The notes beneath the pieces are model-generated. The model saw only the letters and a program-made list of their open reading frames with translations. It searched no databases and was not told where the DNA came from. Shown here in pieces: positions 1-13,587 of a stretch of DNA of 64,000 bases. Source of the DNA: Phycomyces nitens (taxonomy: Eukaryota > Mucoromycota > Mucoromycetes > Mucorales > Phycomycetaceae). The position numbers were made by a program, and so were the translations under genes. Each line of letters begins with the position of its first letter. Within the stretch, counting starts at the first letter, position 1. Location: positions 2,542,001 to 2,606,000 of the forward strand of contig JAHRBC010000002.1 in the NCBI GenBank assembly GCA_022702545.1, written 5' to 3'.

Positions 1-1
1 G

Positions 2-2426
<2,425 letters not shown>

Positions 2427-3129
2427 GATGGTGGGGCAAGAATATCAATAAACAATACAAACTGAGGGGACAAGAGAAGGACAACCCTTGGGATACCCAG
2501 CTGAGACATCCAAAAATTAACTATGGCGTAACTCTCCGAGGACATCCAGGTCAGAGCGAACCGGACCACACTCATGGGCGACATATGACATAAGCATAGC
2601 TTCTTTTACGGTTTGGACCACTCCAGTGTGGTATGAATTATTTATAAGAACAGGATGACCCTTACAAGCTATAGATCTTGTAGTCATGATATTTAATCAT
2701 ATATGTAAATCTTAGATAGACGCCTTTTGTAATATAATTTGCTTTTTGGTATTAAACGTAAGCAGCAGCTTCAGATCATCTTTATGATAGGGTGTTTTCT
2801 TCTTCTTCTTCTTCTTTTAAACCATCAAGGCAGCCATGACACAGTAATTTGGCCGCCTAAATATCTCCCCATAGATTTGACTCTAGAAACCCCTCGAGAA
2901 TCGGGGAATATCTTGGATTCTTATTCGGTGAAACTGATACGCTTCACACTTGGCCTAACCCTGGAGTAACCAACCGGAAAATTGAAACATGGAGATTTAC
3001 CTAAATATGGCCAAAGTCTTTATTTTATTTTATTATTTTGGCCTGTAACGGCCGTTATATTAAAGTGTCTTAAATAAACATTTTTTTTAAATAAAAGAAA
3101 ATCAACTTCTCTTTCCATTTCAACATCTA
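2427..3129. other. Intergenic, no gene recognised
   Basis: AT-rich spacer between two plus-strand genes. It holds the 3' region of the repeat gene, a short CTT repeat near 2800 and an open frame (2739-2969) with no recognisable domain. The last 100 bases are probably the promoter and 5' leader of the dehydrogenase gene. Confidence 0.5.
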
Positions 3130-4119
3130 ATGGCTTCAATCTTCTCACTCAAAGGCAAAAAAGCCATAGTAACCGGTGGTGCCAGGTAATATTTTGATAA
3201 TCTCTAGAAATATTTAGACATGAAGATTACTCAACAGCCTACTTTAGAGGTCTTGGTCTCGAGATGAGCAGAGGTCTTGCCGAGGCAGGTGCAGATGTTG
3301 CTCTCATGTATGTCTCTGATGACAAGACTCATGATACTGCTGCCGAGATTGCCAAAGAATATGGTGTGGTCTGCAAGGCTTACAAGGCAGAGATAACCAA
3401 TGCAAAGGCTGTCAAGGATTCCATTGATCAGATTCACTCTGATTTTGGGGGCATTGACATCTTTGTTGCCAATGCTGGTATTTCCATTGGAGGCCCAGCA
3501 GAGGTGAGTAAATGGCTAGAGAAGTGTACCTAATACTCACTCTGCATAAAAGAGCTTTGATCTCGACAACTGGCAAAAGCTGTTTGATGTCAATGTCAAT
3601 GGCGTCTTTTATGGTGTCCAGGCCGCTTCAAAGTAAGATCGCACACACACACAGACAGATATGGATGAAGTCTAAAGATCCATTTAGATACATGCTGGAG
3701 AAGAAGCAGGGCAGTGTAATCCTCATCTCTTCTATTTCTGCCTCTGTTGCCAACCAGCCCCAGGCCCAGTGCGGTGTAAGTGAGCTTCAGGATCTATAAT
3801 AGGCTGTGCTAACCCGACACCATAGTACAACTGTACCAAGGGTGCTGTCTCATCAATGGCCAAGTGCCTTGCCACTGAATGGGCTACACGTGGTGTACGA
3901 GTCAATGCCATCAACCCTGGCTACATGCGCACCGAGATGTTGGACAAGATCTTCGCCACTCAGCCTGAGCTTGCTGCTGCCTGGACCAACTTGATTCCTA
4001 TGCGTCGCATGGGTAACCCCAAGGAACTCAAGGGCGCTGTTGTGTTTTTGGCTAGTGACGCCAGTAGTTATGTCACTGGCTCTGAACTTTATGTGGATGG
4101 CGGTTACACGGCTGTCTAG
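3130..4119 (+). CDS. NADP-dependent short-chain dehydrogenase (mannitol dehydrogenase / sorbose or xylulose reductase-like)
   Basis: Five exons (3130-3185, 3248-3503, 3553-3632, 3688-3775, 3826-4119) give 257 residues, the usual size of a classical SDR. An N-terminal Rossmann glycine motif (TGGARGLG) is built across intron 1. The structural NAG motif (VANAG), the catalytic Ser (LISSISAS) and the YxxxK pair (YNCTKG) are all present, as are the NPGYMRTEM loop and the C-terminal DGGYT signature. These proteins reduce ketoses or related carbonyls with NAD(P)H in the cytosol. The closest groups I recognise are fungal mannitol dehydrogenases, Sou1-type sorbose reductases and L-xylulose reductases; sequence alone does not fix the substrate. 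Introns are 49-62 bp with good GT-AG ends and a GCTAAC branch point before exon 5. Confidence 0.9.
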
Positions 4120-4389
4120 ATATTGCCCCACATTTCTATCCATCTTCTTTCGTTGTAGCTTTTTGTATTTCACTGTCTTGCTCCTGTTTATTCTTGTTCT
4201 ATTATAACCATACCTTTATCTATGCTATTAAAATCATTACCGCTCAATTCGCCAGAATATGGTATTTCTTTCATTTACTGATACCATTTGGATACATAAA
4301 GGAGAATGGCAAAGCTGTCAAGGATGAAAGTGTTCAGTGAAAAAGAACCCAGATCAAACCACCTACAATCCAGTCTGTTTTGCAGTTGT

Positions 4390-4892
4390 CTAACGGCGGA
4401 GGGGAGGCCCTCCACGACCACGGACTCCACGTCCTCTACCCCTCGCTAGTTGAGGATTCAAAACACAATAAGAATCTTTTTAATTCTCTCGTAGCTCACT
4501 CTTACCTTGGGCACGCGCAACAGTGGCTCTTCCTCTTCCTAAGCCAATGCCTCTACCCTTGAGTGCACCTGGCCCTACTCTCTTGAACATTGGTGCATTT
4601 TTCAACATGTCTGGCACAATAAAGAAGCGGACATGGGATCCACGAATATATACTTGATCCAACTGCCTTACTCTGCCATCACGTCCTGTTGCAGTGATAT
4701 CCCTGAGCTGAATATTCATATTATCTTCAGCTACAATGTAAAAGGTTAAAGATCATCTAAACCCTTTAGATCTGTCATTATGATCTAACCTTCCAACAAT
4801 TGACCTCTGTAGAGTTCGCCTGTCTTGAGTTCCAAGGAGATTATATGACCTTGAGCCTCATGAAGAAGTTTAATGGGAATTCCAATGGACAT
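4390..4892 (-). CDS. SMD3: Small nuclear ribonucleoprotein Sm D3
   Basis: Minus strand, three exons (4892-4790, 4730-4506, 4445-4390). The start is fixed by the family N-terminus [16 protein letters not shown]. The Sm1 motif ([16 protein letters not shown]) and Sm2 motif ([18 protein letters not shown]) are intact, followed by the [10 protein letters not shown] segment typical of D3. The terminal exon, easily missed because intron 2 is open in frame, encodes the Arg-Gly tail ([13 protein letters not shown]) ending in RR. Sm D3 is one of seven subunits of the ring that assembles on U1, U2, U4 and U5 snRNAs; RG tails of Sm proteins are known targets of arginine dimethylation. Total 127 residues, as expected. 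The neighbouring dehydrogenase gene points towards it, leaving a 270-bp shared 3' region. Confidence 0.95.
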
Positions 4893-5570
4893 GATGTATA
4901 TATATATATATATATGTGTGTGTAAAACAATGAAAGAAATCAGAATGGAACCCCATCTTACACCTTCCAAGTACACTACGTCATATTGGTGTGGACCACA
5001 CTGATCATTTGCCAACTGAGTTTGTAATGGATTTTGATAGGATTATTTATGCGAGCAAAAGTGTACAAAATCAGGATAAAGATATTCAAGATTGAATGTT
5101 TTTTGATCTTTGTTTTTAGCATACTTTACTTCTTCTCAATCTCTTGAATTACATAAACATTTCCATGCCAAAACAAAACTCTCTCTATCTGTGTCCAACA
5201 AGACTTTTATACATATCAAAGAAAACCAGTTCAAATGGGACTTGACGTGAGAGGGAAGAGTATTACAGGATACCAAAATATAAAACCAGCCGTCTTTTAT
5301 ACTGTTAAAGCATGCAAGGAAAATGGATCTGTTGATGACAAGATATATTTAAAGATACCAAAGGAACTGATGTCCAGAAAAAAAAAAGAAAAAGAAAAGA
5401 GGAATCTGTTTTTTGAATATGAAGAGAAATAGGTATTACACTTTGTCTAACATGGGACGATCAGTAATTATTGTTTAGCTCTTGATAAGACTTTATTTTC
5501 CACACACACAAAAAAAATATTTCCAGGATCTGTATTGCTTACAATGGTGTAAAAAAATCGGTATGAGGAA
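4893..5570. other. Intergenic: Sm D3 promoter side, AT dinucleotide run, no gene recognised
   Basis: Contains a TATATA run at about 4896-4915 immediately upstream of the Sm D3 start and a lysine-rich open frame (5235-5432) with no recognisable domain. I do not call a gene here. Confidence 0.4.
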
Positions 5571-5655
5571 TAGGAAAAAGATGGAGTGATGAATCCAAAT
5601 ATACCTTTTCCAAGAACAATGGCTGTGATCATGCCTGGAAAAATAATAATTAGCA
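5571..5655 (+). mobile_element. Tc1/mariner transposase relic (WSDES segment)
   Basis: A short stretch translates to RWSDESKYTFSKNNG, matching the conserved WSDE(T/S)KFTLF block around an acidic residue of the DDE domain in Tc1/mariner transposases. No long frame surrounds it and stops follow directly, so this is a decayed fragment. It belongs with the other Tc1 relics between 6.9 and 8.8 kb. Confidence 0.5.
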
Positions 5656-6682
5656 AAACAATACTACACAGGCTCCCTTGCTCCAAAATTAAATGAAAAT
5701 GAAGATTCAAGTATAACTAGATAACATATCTATATTTCATAATGGCATATATTTTACCAGCCTTTTAATAAAAAAATACATATACAACACTTATTTAAAG
5801 AATCGCTTTGTTTTATTTTGTATAAAATAAAATTAAAGAATTAAATGTAGAGGTGCCAAGATTTCTTTTGGGTAAAGTTTATGGTTACAGCTGATGGGAA
5901 TTTCAAAAAGGTTGATACATCAAGAATTATTATTGCAAGTATTAAATGAATGCGGTCAGTCCTTTTGATAAAATGCACAATAATAAAGAACTTGAAACAT
6001 CTCGTACTAAATCACATTGGCCCTAAACAAAAAAGCATATCAACTACATTATTAAATATTGGGTGATTTTCAAATAGTCAAGTCTCCAATATCAATCAAT
6101 AATTCTAATGATCTGTAATATTATATCTTGTATACAAGGAAAGAAATACACTTTGTTGATCATTAAAATGTATGGATTTTCCCTAATAAGCCAAACGAAA
6201 TGTATATTGGGCGCAAGGAGCAAGTTACAATAAAGACTCGGTTTAAAAAGTGCCAGTTTATCTGTATAATATTTATCATCCCAAATCAATCAAAGTAAAT
6301 AGTGTGAGGATATTTCATGTCAATATGTCATTGTCTCGGCACCAGAATTCAAAGATGTAAGCAGACAGCTGGAAGAAAGGTCAAAACTCTTGTTTATTAA
6401 ATTTAGATATTTACTTATGAAATGAGAATTGTTTTTATTTTGAGAATTTCGTAAAGGCTATATGCCTTTTTGTATGTGAATTGCTATGTTTAAGATATAA
6501 AATAGTTTCAACATATTGGACATTAGATTAAGAAAATATATCTGTCTTAGAGCATCACTGCAATAACCATGGGATTTCCACTTTGGGACTATTTTAGAAA
6601 CACTTTTTGGTTAATTACAGCTCACTGCCAAGAATTCTCAAATATATTCAACTTACTACTTTTAAAGAAAGACATTATCTAT
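5656..6682. other. AT-rich spacer, nothing recognised
   Basis: No credible coding sequence, RNA gene or repeat structure was seen. It lies between Tc1/mariner relics and the last candidate exon of an unassigned minus-strand gene. Confidence 0.4.
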
Positions 6683-7890
6683 TTATTTATTGTCTTTGAT
6701 AAAGTTGTTGAGCCTCCTTCCCTTATTCAAAAGATCTTTGAGATATTGCTGGGTTTCAGCAATAGCCTTGTCGAGCTCCTCCCTTTCCCTCTTCATGTGG
6801 GTAACCCACGAACTATCCCTGTATAATTAAGAGTGTTTTAACGTAATTAGTTAAAAAAAAGCATATATACGCAACAGACCACTCGATAGCTGCTCCTCAG
6901 AAACAATACAAAAAAAAAACTCGACCGAATGTCCTGGACACCCGTTTTGTTTAATGCGTTTAACAATTGATTGTACAGTCGACTTGGGCATTTCAACTGT
7001 ACTTGCAATCTGTCCAAGAGAAATATGAACCTTTTAAAGGTAGAAAACACCCCAATACTTCTGTTGATCTTTTTGTTAGATAAAGGGGTTGTGAGTGTAT
7101 AGTATTATACTTTATAAAGACAGTACTCATCTTGGAACGGCGATTGGTTTACTTTTGAATTTTGGCAATATATGTTGGTCTGTGCACTTGCTCGAAAAGT
7201 ATATAGTTATTTTGTTCACGTATGTACAAAAATTTGCAGAGTGCACACTAAAATAAATTTCTGTTTTAGGATAATCCACAGTTTCCGTATTCTTTTTTTT
7301 TGCGTTGTTTCGTAAAATTGGATGTGTTCTTAGTCATATGAATCTCTTTAGCAATCATCAATAATAACTTATAGTTTAACTTGATTTTCACGGATGAAAG
7401 CATGAATGGGTTTTTGACATCAAATCAATATAATTTTTGTTTCTTTTTTTTTCTTTTATATTTTTAAATGACCACTAAAATTCTATATAAAGATTGTCTA
7501 AGAACATGGCTAATCAAAAGGAATTGTGCTGTCAATTTCCAAAGATAATAAGATATCGCTATTTAAGAGTGCGTTTTGACATTGCTAGTCTGTTACCAAG
7601 AGATCTCAACTGTCTCTCAATCAGGAAAGTATCGAAAGATGGCTAATCACACTTTGTAAAAATGTTGTGAAGTTGGTTAATAAACTAGAATGATCAACCA
7701 ATGTATAGTTGGAAAAAGAAGAAGAAAAACACACGCTCAAACTCCTGTAGGATCTGAAGCAGAATATTTGTGATTCAACATCAACTCTTGTTTTTTGGAG
7801 ACCTTTACCTTTTGCTTTTCTTCAATCTCTTGAGTTCGATTAATATCTTTGACATTATGACTAATGTACATCTTACGTAGCCGTACAAGA
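6683..7890 (-). CDS. Candidate multi-exon gene, coiled-coil protein of unknown function (partial model)
   Basis: Three minus-strand segments look like exons of one small gene. Exon 7890-7809 (SLVRLRKMYISHNVKDINR, then TQEIEEKQK) ends at GTAAAG. A short segment starting at 7753 (ILQEFERV) follows CTTCAG. The last segment, 6818-6683, follows TATACAG and reads DSSWVTHMKREREELDKAI, then AETQQYLKDLLNKG, ending FIKDNK and a TAA stop. All are charged, helical and far more protein-like than their surroundings. A Tc1/mariner fragment (6920-7026) lies in the long gap before the last exon, suggesting insertion into an intron or destruction of the gene. I do not recognise the protein, and the 5' exons were not found. 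Confidence 0.35.
6920..7026 (-). mobile_element. Tc1/mariner transposase relic (helix-turn-helix)
   Basis: Minus-strand translation gives SLGQIASTVEMPKSTVQSIV and KRIKQNGCPGHS, the N-terminal helix-turn-helix typical of Tc1/mariner transposases (compare consensus S..IA..L.I..STV...I.R...TG). No catalytic domain follows on this strand; it is a fragment. Confidence 0.55.
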
Positions 7891-8327
7891 CTTCTCAATT
7901 GCTTTCATATCCACGAAAAAAGAGTAGTTATTGAGCTTGAAATTAGTGGAATTAAACTTACAGATATTGTCTTTCACAAAAACATACCACGTTTAATAAT
8001 TACTTGCATTATTAAGACATACAGAGAGACTATATAGTTCAGTAACATGAAATATTTTAGAGTGATATCCGTACTGATGTTTAGAAAAGATATAGAGAAT
8101 TTATTTTGAATTTGGAAAAGAAAATTGGCATCAGACTTTGGTTAACTTGACACATTCAATAAACCAAGAAACCGGAAAATCTGCTTGTGAAATTTCTATT
8201 GGTAAAACTTTGCACAAAGTAAACACTCACTAATATATAGCTCCAGTAAACCCTTTCCTGTTGAAGAAAAGCATTTCCGAGTACTGTGCTTTTTACAACA
8301 CCGTAAAAACTAGAATAACAAGGAGGG
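7891..8327. other. AT-rich spacer, nothing recognised
   Basis: No supported gene. An acceptable 5' splice site near 7963 on the minus strand could belong to the candidate coiled-coil gene, but no convincing upstream exon was found. Confidence 0.3.
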
Positions 8328-8770
8328 GAAATGATCTGGAGTAACAAACCCAAGTTCACTCTCTTTAAGAATGGCTGTCTTCATATCTGAAATTGGTCTA
8401 GCAAAAAGTGCTACCTTGAAAGTCTTGCTTCAAAAGCGCAGGAAAGTCAAACTGCTATTAAGGTATTATTGTGTGTCTGGTCAGAAGGGATTGGGCCATT
8501 GGCTGAGGTTAATGACAACATGAATGCCAAAAAGCATATACAAGTTTTGAAAGGCTGTATTCTGCTATTCTACAAAAATATTACTAATACACAGAATGGT
8601 GCCTATTTGTATTAAAAAAGACAATATCATCTCTCACAAGGCAGACATTTTAGAAAGTTTATAAAAAATGGCTTAAAAGCCTTGTAGTACTTGCTAAATA
8701 ATCCAAGCTTGAGTCCTATAAAAATCTCGAGCGTTTTCGATGATCTTTTGAAAATGCGACTTTACAAGAA
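8328..8770 (+). mobile_element. Tc1/mariner transposase relic (DDE domain)
   Basis: Pieces of a DDE transposase occur in order on the plus strand, in shifting frames. First MIWSNKPKFTLFKNG (consensus IWSDE.KF.LF..DG), then EGIGPLAEVNDNMNAKKHI (consensus GVGPL..IDG.MN...YI), then near 8703 NPSLSPIKISSVFDDL (consensus SPDLNPIE.VWD.L). Internal frameshifts and stops make it clearly dead. The order and spacing fit one collapsed Tc1/mariner copy. Confidence 0.6.
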
Positions 8771-9704
8771 AGCTAAAAAATGATAACCGTAGATGTTTGT
8801 AAAATATACAGAACTTTTCATCTTATTTTGTTGAATATCAAGATCCTTAATATTTCTGCCCTGGTCCTGTATAACAAAAAAACAGCAATCTAAAACGAGT
8901 TTTCTTTGCTACTCTTCAAAAGACATGGAAAAGATTGTATGGGGAAAGTCTGACGAAAATTATCTTTTGAGCAGTGTTTGTCTAACAATTTAGGCCAGGG
9001 GATCAGAAATAGTGGGTGGATGTATTTGGTCTGTAGATCTTGCCTTGTCTTTTTCTCTCAATTACAACATGGGCTTAAAACAATGTACGTGAATCATGAT
9101 AAACTAAAGGCATTTTATGATTTGGAATATAATGAGCTTGTCAGTTATCAGTTCAATAAAAAAGCATTATCGCGCCACATAAAATCACAGTGTCAAAAGT
9201 ATGTAAAGACGAACTTGGGGTGCTCTTGACCATCCCAAAGTATTGAATTGAATTTAATTTGTTTCATTCACAAGCGTAAAAACACTCAATATTTTTATAG
9301 AAGCCCTGTATAACATCCAAAAAGGGGTCCAAAGCTTTGCAAATAAATTATAATCTGACTCGGATATTACAAATCTCCCAGTCTTTGGAGACTGGATTTT
9401 TTATCAAGTAATTGTTTGTGGCTTTTATATTGTTAATGCTGACAAGTGTAACCACAAGGATATTGTTTATCAGTTTGGTTCGCATAGCTTAAACAGGAAC
9501 AAAAAAGGTGTTTTATACATATATATATATATATCTTTTATTGATCCAATTATACAAAATATTGGAACCAAAAGACTGGTTGTAGGAACCATTTCTATTA
9601 GCCCTCTAAAATTAAATGGGCTTTGGTAATTAGTAAAAGTAATAAAGACCTAATGCACAATACTGATCACAAAGAAAAATTGGATAAGGTTGCCTTCACA
9701 TTAA
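8771..9704. other. AT-rich spacer, nothing firm
   Basis: Includes an open frame at 8978-9229 without recognisable domains and an AT repeat near 9520. It may be further transposon debris. The right end is the 3' side of the Taspase-like gene. Confidence 0.35.
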
Positions 9705-11106
9705 TTAAGTGATGAGTAATCCGGAAGAAACCATGGTATTCTTCGAGGACTTTCTAGAGATAAATGTCTAGAAACATAAGCCAAGGAACCAAGGTGCTAA
9801 AGATGTTTACCTTTGGTTTCTTTGATGTTCCGGACATGTAGCCAATGCCCTAGATGAATTGTTATATTATAACATATTATTTATCCATATCCCATCTTAC
9901 CATGCTCTCTGTTATATGCGCGTACCAAAACTCGATTCCTACAATAGGATCATAAACACCTGATTTAATGTTGGTTACAGCAATTACTTGTGGTCGTGGA
10001 TTTTTCTGCTCTTAGGGCAATAATCCCAACTGACTTGTCATCATACATGCGGAGAAATGGGGACTCTATATTATTCAGCATAAGTCATCCATGACAAATA
10101 GCGGCTTATCTTTACCCAAGAAATCCTTCTTCATTGAGTCTGCCATGGCAGATTGCATGTCTTGTTGTCTGGATATCCGATTGGCACATTTGCTTGTAAA
10201 CTGAGTTCGCATGATCTGTTCTCCAGTGCCAGAAGTACTACACCCGATTCCTGGCATAGTTTCTGTTGCATTTTCTGCCCAGCAGCCACAGCCATACATC
10301 GCAGCCTAACCGGAGGAATATATTAGATGGCTTGCGCCTTTTTAAACAAAACAGTCAATATACCTCTCCTACACGTCCTGGAGATTTCAAGGATATTCCT
10401 CCACTGCTTACTCCTGAGGCAATGTTTCCATTTATATCAATGCAAACCGCACCTACAGTATCATGACCATAGTCTGGCGGGTGGTTCGGCTCTGAAGCGA
10501 GTATGTTCATGTGTCTAACATAAGTATTCATGGATTCCTCTGTAGAGAATATGCAAAAGCATACATGTTTTTTTATTAGCAAAAACCAAACGGATAACTT
10601 GTGTATTTTACCTGTCAAGAGCGAGTCTTCATGGACCGTTTCCATGCCATGGTCTTTAGCCCAATTGAATGCTCCTTGTCCAGCCAAGAACCTGCAAAAT
10701 ATTCCAGTCAGAGATCTTGCTGTTTTTTCTTCTTCTTCATTTCAGTGTTTGAATGTTACATGGGTGGAACACGACCACACGGCAAGAGACCCTTGATGCT
10801 TTCGTTGACCATTTGCTTTGCGGCCATTATAGGATTCTTCAGGCCAGAAACTGCCCCAATGGCCCCAAAGTCTCCGCCTTTACCATTCATTAAACTGGCA
10901 TCGCATTCAACCTTTCCATCAAATGTCAGATTTGATCCACAGCCTTTTTATTATTATTATTATGATTTGATAAATACAAATAGTAATAATATTGTTATAT
11001 TCATAATAGCCTCAATATGAATATTGACACCAGAACATAATGCCCTTTATATATATATATATATCTTACCTGCGTTAGTAATAGGGTCATCCTAGCAAAG
11101 GGATCC

Positions 11107-11137
<31 letters not shown>

Positions 11138-11465
11138 CTCAATGGGCACATACACGTGTATGTGTGCCATATACGTCTATCTGGTACCTCCAGCACTGCA
11201 ATCGCAGCAGCAACCGCGTCTATTGCACAACCACCTTTTTTCAACACCCTTATGGCTTCTTCGCACGATCTTGTAGTGTGGATTCAAGTCATCAAGAGTC
11301 ATTGCATCCAAACATGGATCTCAATTACCTTGCACATGCTGATCTATAACGCGCCTCATTTCGCCGTGACAAATAGCCTAAGCATATACCATAAGCTCGT
11401 GTTTAGGTCGAGGATCTCTTACCTGCACCAACATGAACTGCAATAAAGATGGGTAGATCTGTCAT
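9705..11465 (-). CDS. TASP1: Taspase 1 homologue (threonine aspartase, Ntn-hydrolase), with apparent 1-base frameshift
   Basis: Eleven minus-strand exons: 11465-11423, 11377-11329, 11269-11188, 11091-11070, 10943-10760, 10691-10612, 10539-10364, 10305-10116, 10065-9901, 9849-9811, 9767-9705. Landmarks of the asparaginase-2/Taspase family appear in order: [47 protein letters not shown], then [11 protein letters not shown], where the Thr starts the beta subunit and is the nucleophile after autocleavage. [34 protein letters not shown] and [11 protein letters not shown] follow. Length is about 363 residues (human 420, from memory). In exon 9 the frame changes between GIIALRAE and NPRPQVIAV at a five-A run (near 9999-10003), so either one base is extra in the assembly or the gene is a young pseudogene. 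All other splice junctions keep phase. Confidence 0.88.
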
Positions 11466-11747
11466 TTTGATGCACAAACAAAGATGGGTCAATTGGAGAA
11501 AATAAGGGAAACTATAGGCTCCGATCTTCACATTTGACACCAGAATATGTAATCATAGCAATACGCGTTTTTTCTTTTTTTGAAATAACTGATAAGCAAT
11601 TTTCAATGGTAATAAAAATGTGTAGAATACGTTATTTATTGATTAAGATGCTCTAGTGCCCCAGCAGGCGTGTAATATAATAAATTGTGAATATATGGTA
11701 TTGAATAGGATTATATGGTTAAAGTGTAAATTATATCTTGACATGGT
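11466..11747. other. Spacer upstream of the Taspase gene and downstream of the flavodoxin-like gene
   Basis: Short AT-rich region. No gene seen. It should contain the Taspase promoter and the 3' end of the minus-strand flavodoxin-like gene. Confidence 0.5.
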
Positions 11748-12664
11748 TTACATGCAGAAGCATTTGCTGGATTTCTTTGGGGAATCCACGTCGGCAGGAA
11801 TAGCAACCGATCGGGAGGCCTGTTGGGCAGATTGGGCAGATTGGGACTTTTCCTCGGTGACGACAGGAGGTTCGACAGAAAGAGTCTCAGTAACGGTAGT
11901 CTGAACCTTATCCCCAGAAGACACGGAAGCCTCTCCCTTGAGAATATCACTTCCTTTGTGGAAAGTCTGGAGAAGCTTGCCAAAGTTCTCACCCTGGGTC
12001 TGGGCAATTTCCTTCTCCTTTTGAGACACCTGGCGAGAACCATCACCATTGGCAACAGTTCCAGAACCATAAGGAGAACCACCAACAACCTCGGTGGTAT
12101 CAAACATGTTGGCATTGGCAAAGCCGAGGGGAACATAGTTCATACCGTGATGGGCAAAGTATGTAATAGTTGTAAAGGCAGTGGTCTCCTGGCCACCAGA
12201 CTGTGCAGCAGTAGAGAAAAAGGTGCCGACAAACTTTCCGGCCAAAGTACCAGTAGCCCACAATTGGCCAGTGGCGTCAAGGAAGGTCTTGATCTGAGCA
12301 GGCATGGTACCAAAACGAGTGGGAATACCTGAGGACAAGGGTTCAGGGTTTAGGGCCAGATAAGATAGCCTGATGAATATTTAGTACTTACCAAACACAA
12401 AACCATCTGCCTTGGAGAGTTCCTCCACTGTGATTACCGGGACATCTGGCTTTGGGGGAGCATGCATCTTCTCGAGAATGTCCTCAGACAATGTCTCGGG
12501 AACCTATTTGAATGAGTTGTTATGTTTTGAACTCTGAATAAGATGGGGCTTACCTGGAAGACCTTGACTGTGATGCCTTGGGACTCTAGGCCCTGCTTGA
12601 CGCTTTCAGACAAGGTGTAGATGTGGCCATAGAGCGAGTAAAAGATAATGTAAACGACGGGCAT
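11748..12664 (-). CDS. NAD(P)H:quinone oxidoreductase / flavodoxin-like protein (WrbA/Pst2 type) with C-terminal CaaX-like end
   Basis: Minus strand, three exons (12664-12554, 12503-12392, 12328-11748), 267 residues. It starts [18 protein letters not shown], the flavodoxin-like FMN loop, and contains [33 protein letters not shown] and [13 protein letters not shown], hallmarks of the WrbA/Pst2/Ycp4 family. Members bind FMN and reduce quinones by two electrons, protecting against redox cycling; yeast homologues are associated with eisosomes or membranes. Compared with its neighbour at 12920 it has about 60 extra residues rich in Ser, Gln and Val, ending [11 protein letters not shown]. The last four residues fit a CaaX prenylation site, and the second Cys could also be lipidated, so this paralogue is probably membrane-tethered (inference). 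Confidence 0.92.
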
Positions 12665-12919
12665 GATGAAAAAAGATGGAATTGCACAATTTTTTTGATT
12701 GCCCTTCCTTTTTGTCTTTGGTTTGAAATCCGACATTTGTCAGTGATGTGTAATCGAAAGACAGTCCGGATGCTTGTGTAGCCTGGATTATCCCACCATG
12801 ACAAACTGCTGAAAAATAACGCGGAGTTGGCAGGCTCTCCTGGACTCTATAAAAGCATCCAAGACCACCCCTCCAACGACTCTATCTCCACTCAAATACT
12901 CAGATACTCATAAATCAAC
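12665..12919. promoter_or_regulatory. Shared divergent promoter of the two flavodoxin-like paralogues; TATA box at 12848-12855
   Basis: Only 255 bp separate the two start codons. TATAAAAG at 12848-12855, 65 bp before the plus-strand ATG, is a good TATA box for the right-hand gene. No equally clear TATA was seen for the left-hand gene. Co-regulation of the pair is plausible. Confidence 0.55.
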
Positions 12920-13587
12920 ATGGTTGCCAAGGTTCAAATCGTCATCTACACCCTCTACCACCACATCTACACCCTTGCTTTGGAGGTCCAGAAGGGTCTT
13001 GTTGCTTCTGGCATCCAGGCCGAGATCTTCCAGGGTAAGTAATCTAAAGAGCACTTTTTTTTGAACATCGTACTTAACCTTTAATAGTCCCCGAGACCTT
13101 GAGCGACGAGATCCTCACCAAGATGCATGCTCCCCCCAAGCCCAATCTCCCCATCATCACCGCTGACAAGCTCACTGAGGCCGATGGTATCATCTTTGGC
13201 TTCGGTACTCGCTTCGGTACCATGCCTGCCCAGGTCAAGACCTTCCTTGACTCTACTGGTAAGCTCTGGTCTACTGGTGCTCTTGCCGGAAAGTTTGCCG
13301 GTACCTTTTTCTCTACTGCTGCCCAGTCTGGTGGTCAGGAGACCACTGCCTTGACCACCGTTACATACTTTGCCCATCACGGTATGATCTACGTTCCTCT
13401 TGGTTTCGCCAACCCCCACTTGTTTGATACTTCTGAGGTTGTTGGTGGTTCTCCTTATGGTGCTGGCACTGTTGCCAATGGTGATGGTTCTCGCCAGGTA
13501 TCTCAAAAGGAAAAGGAAATTGCCCAGACCCAGGGTGAGAACTTTGGCAAGATTGTCAAGACCTTTGTTGCCGGCAAGTCTGCTTAA
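12920..13587 (+). CDS. NAD(P)H:quinone oxidoreductase / flavodoxin-like protein (WrbA/Pst2 type), short paralogue
   Basis: Two exons (12920-13034, 13088-13587), 204 residues, the standard family length. It begins MVAKVQIVIYTLYHHIYTL and carries [38 protein letters not shown] and [14 protein letters not shown], the FMN-binding and WrbA-specific segments. It is very similar to the divergent gene at 11748-12664 but ends at FVAGKSA, without the lipidation-type tail, so it is probably cytosolic. Its exon 1 boundary matches the position of intron 1 in the paralogue, while the second intron is absent here. The pair is best explained by an inverted tandem duplication. Codon use is strongly biased to C-ending codons in this copy, a sign of high expression. 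Confidence 0.93.

Noticed and set aside
5235..5432. Small lysine-rich open frame after the Sm D3 gene
   Set aside because: No domain, no splice context and low-complexity KKK/EKE sequence; not enough to call a gene.
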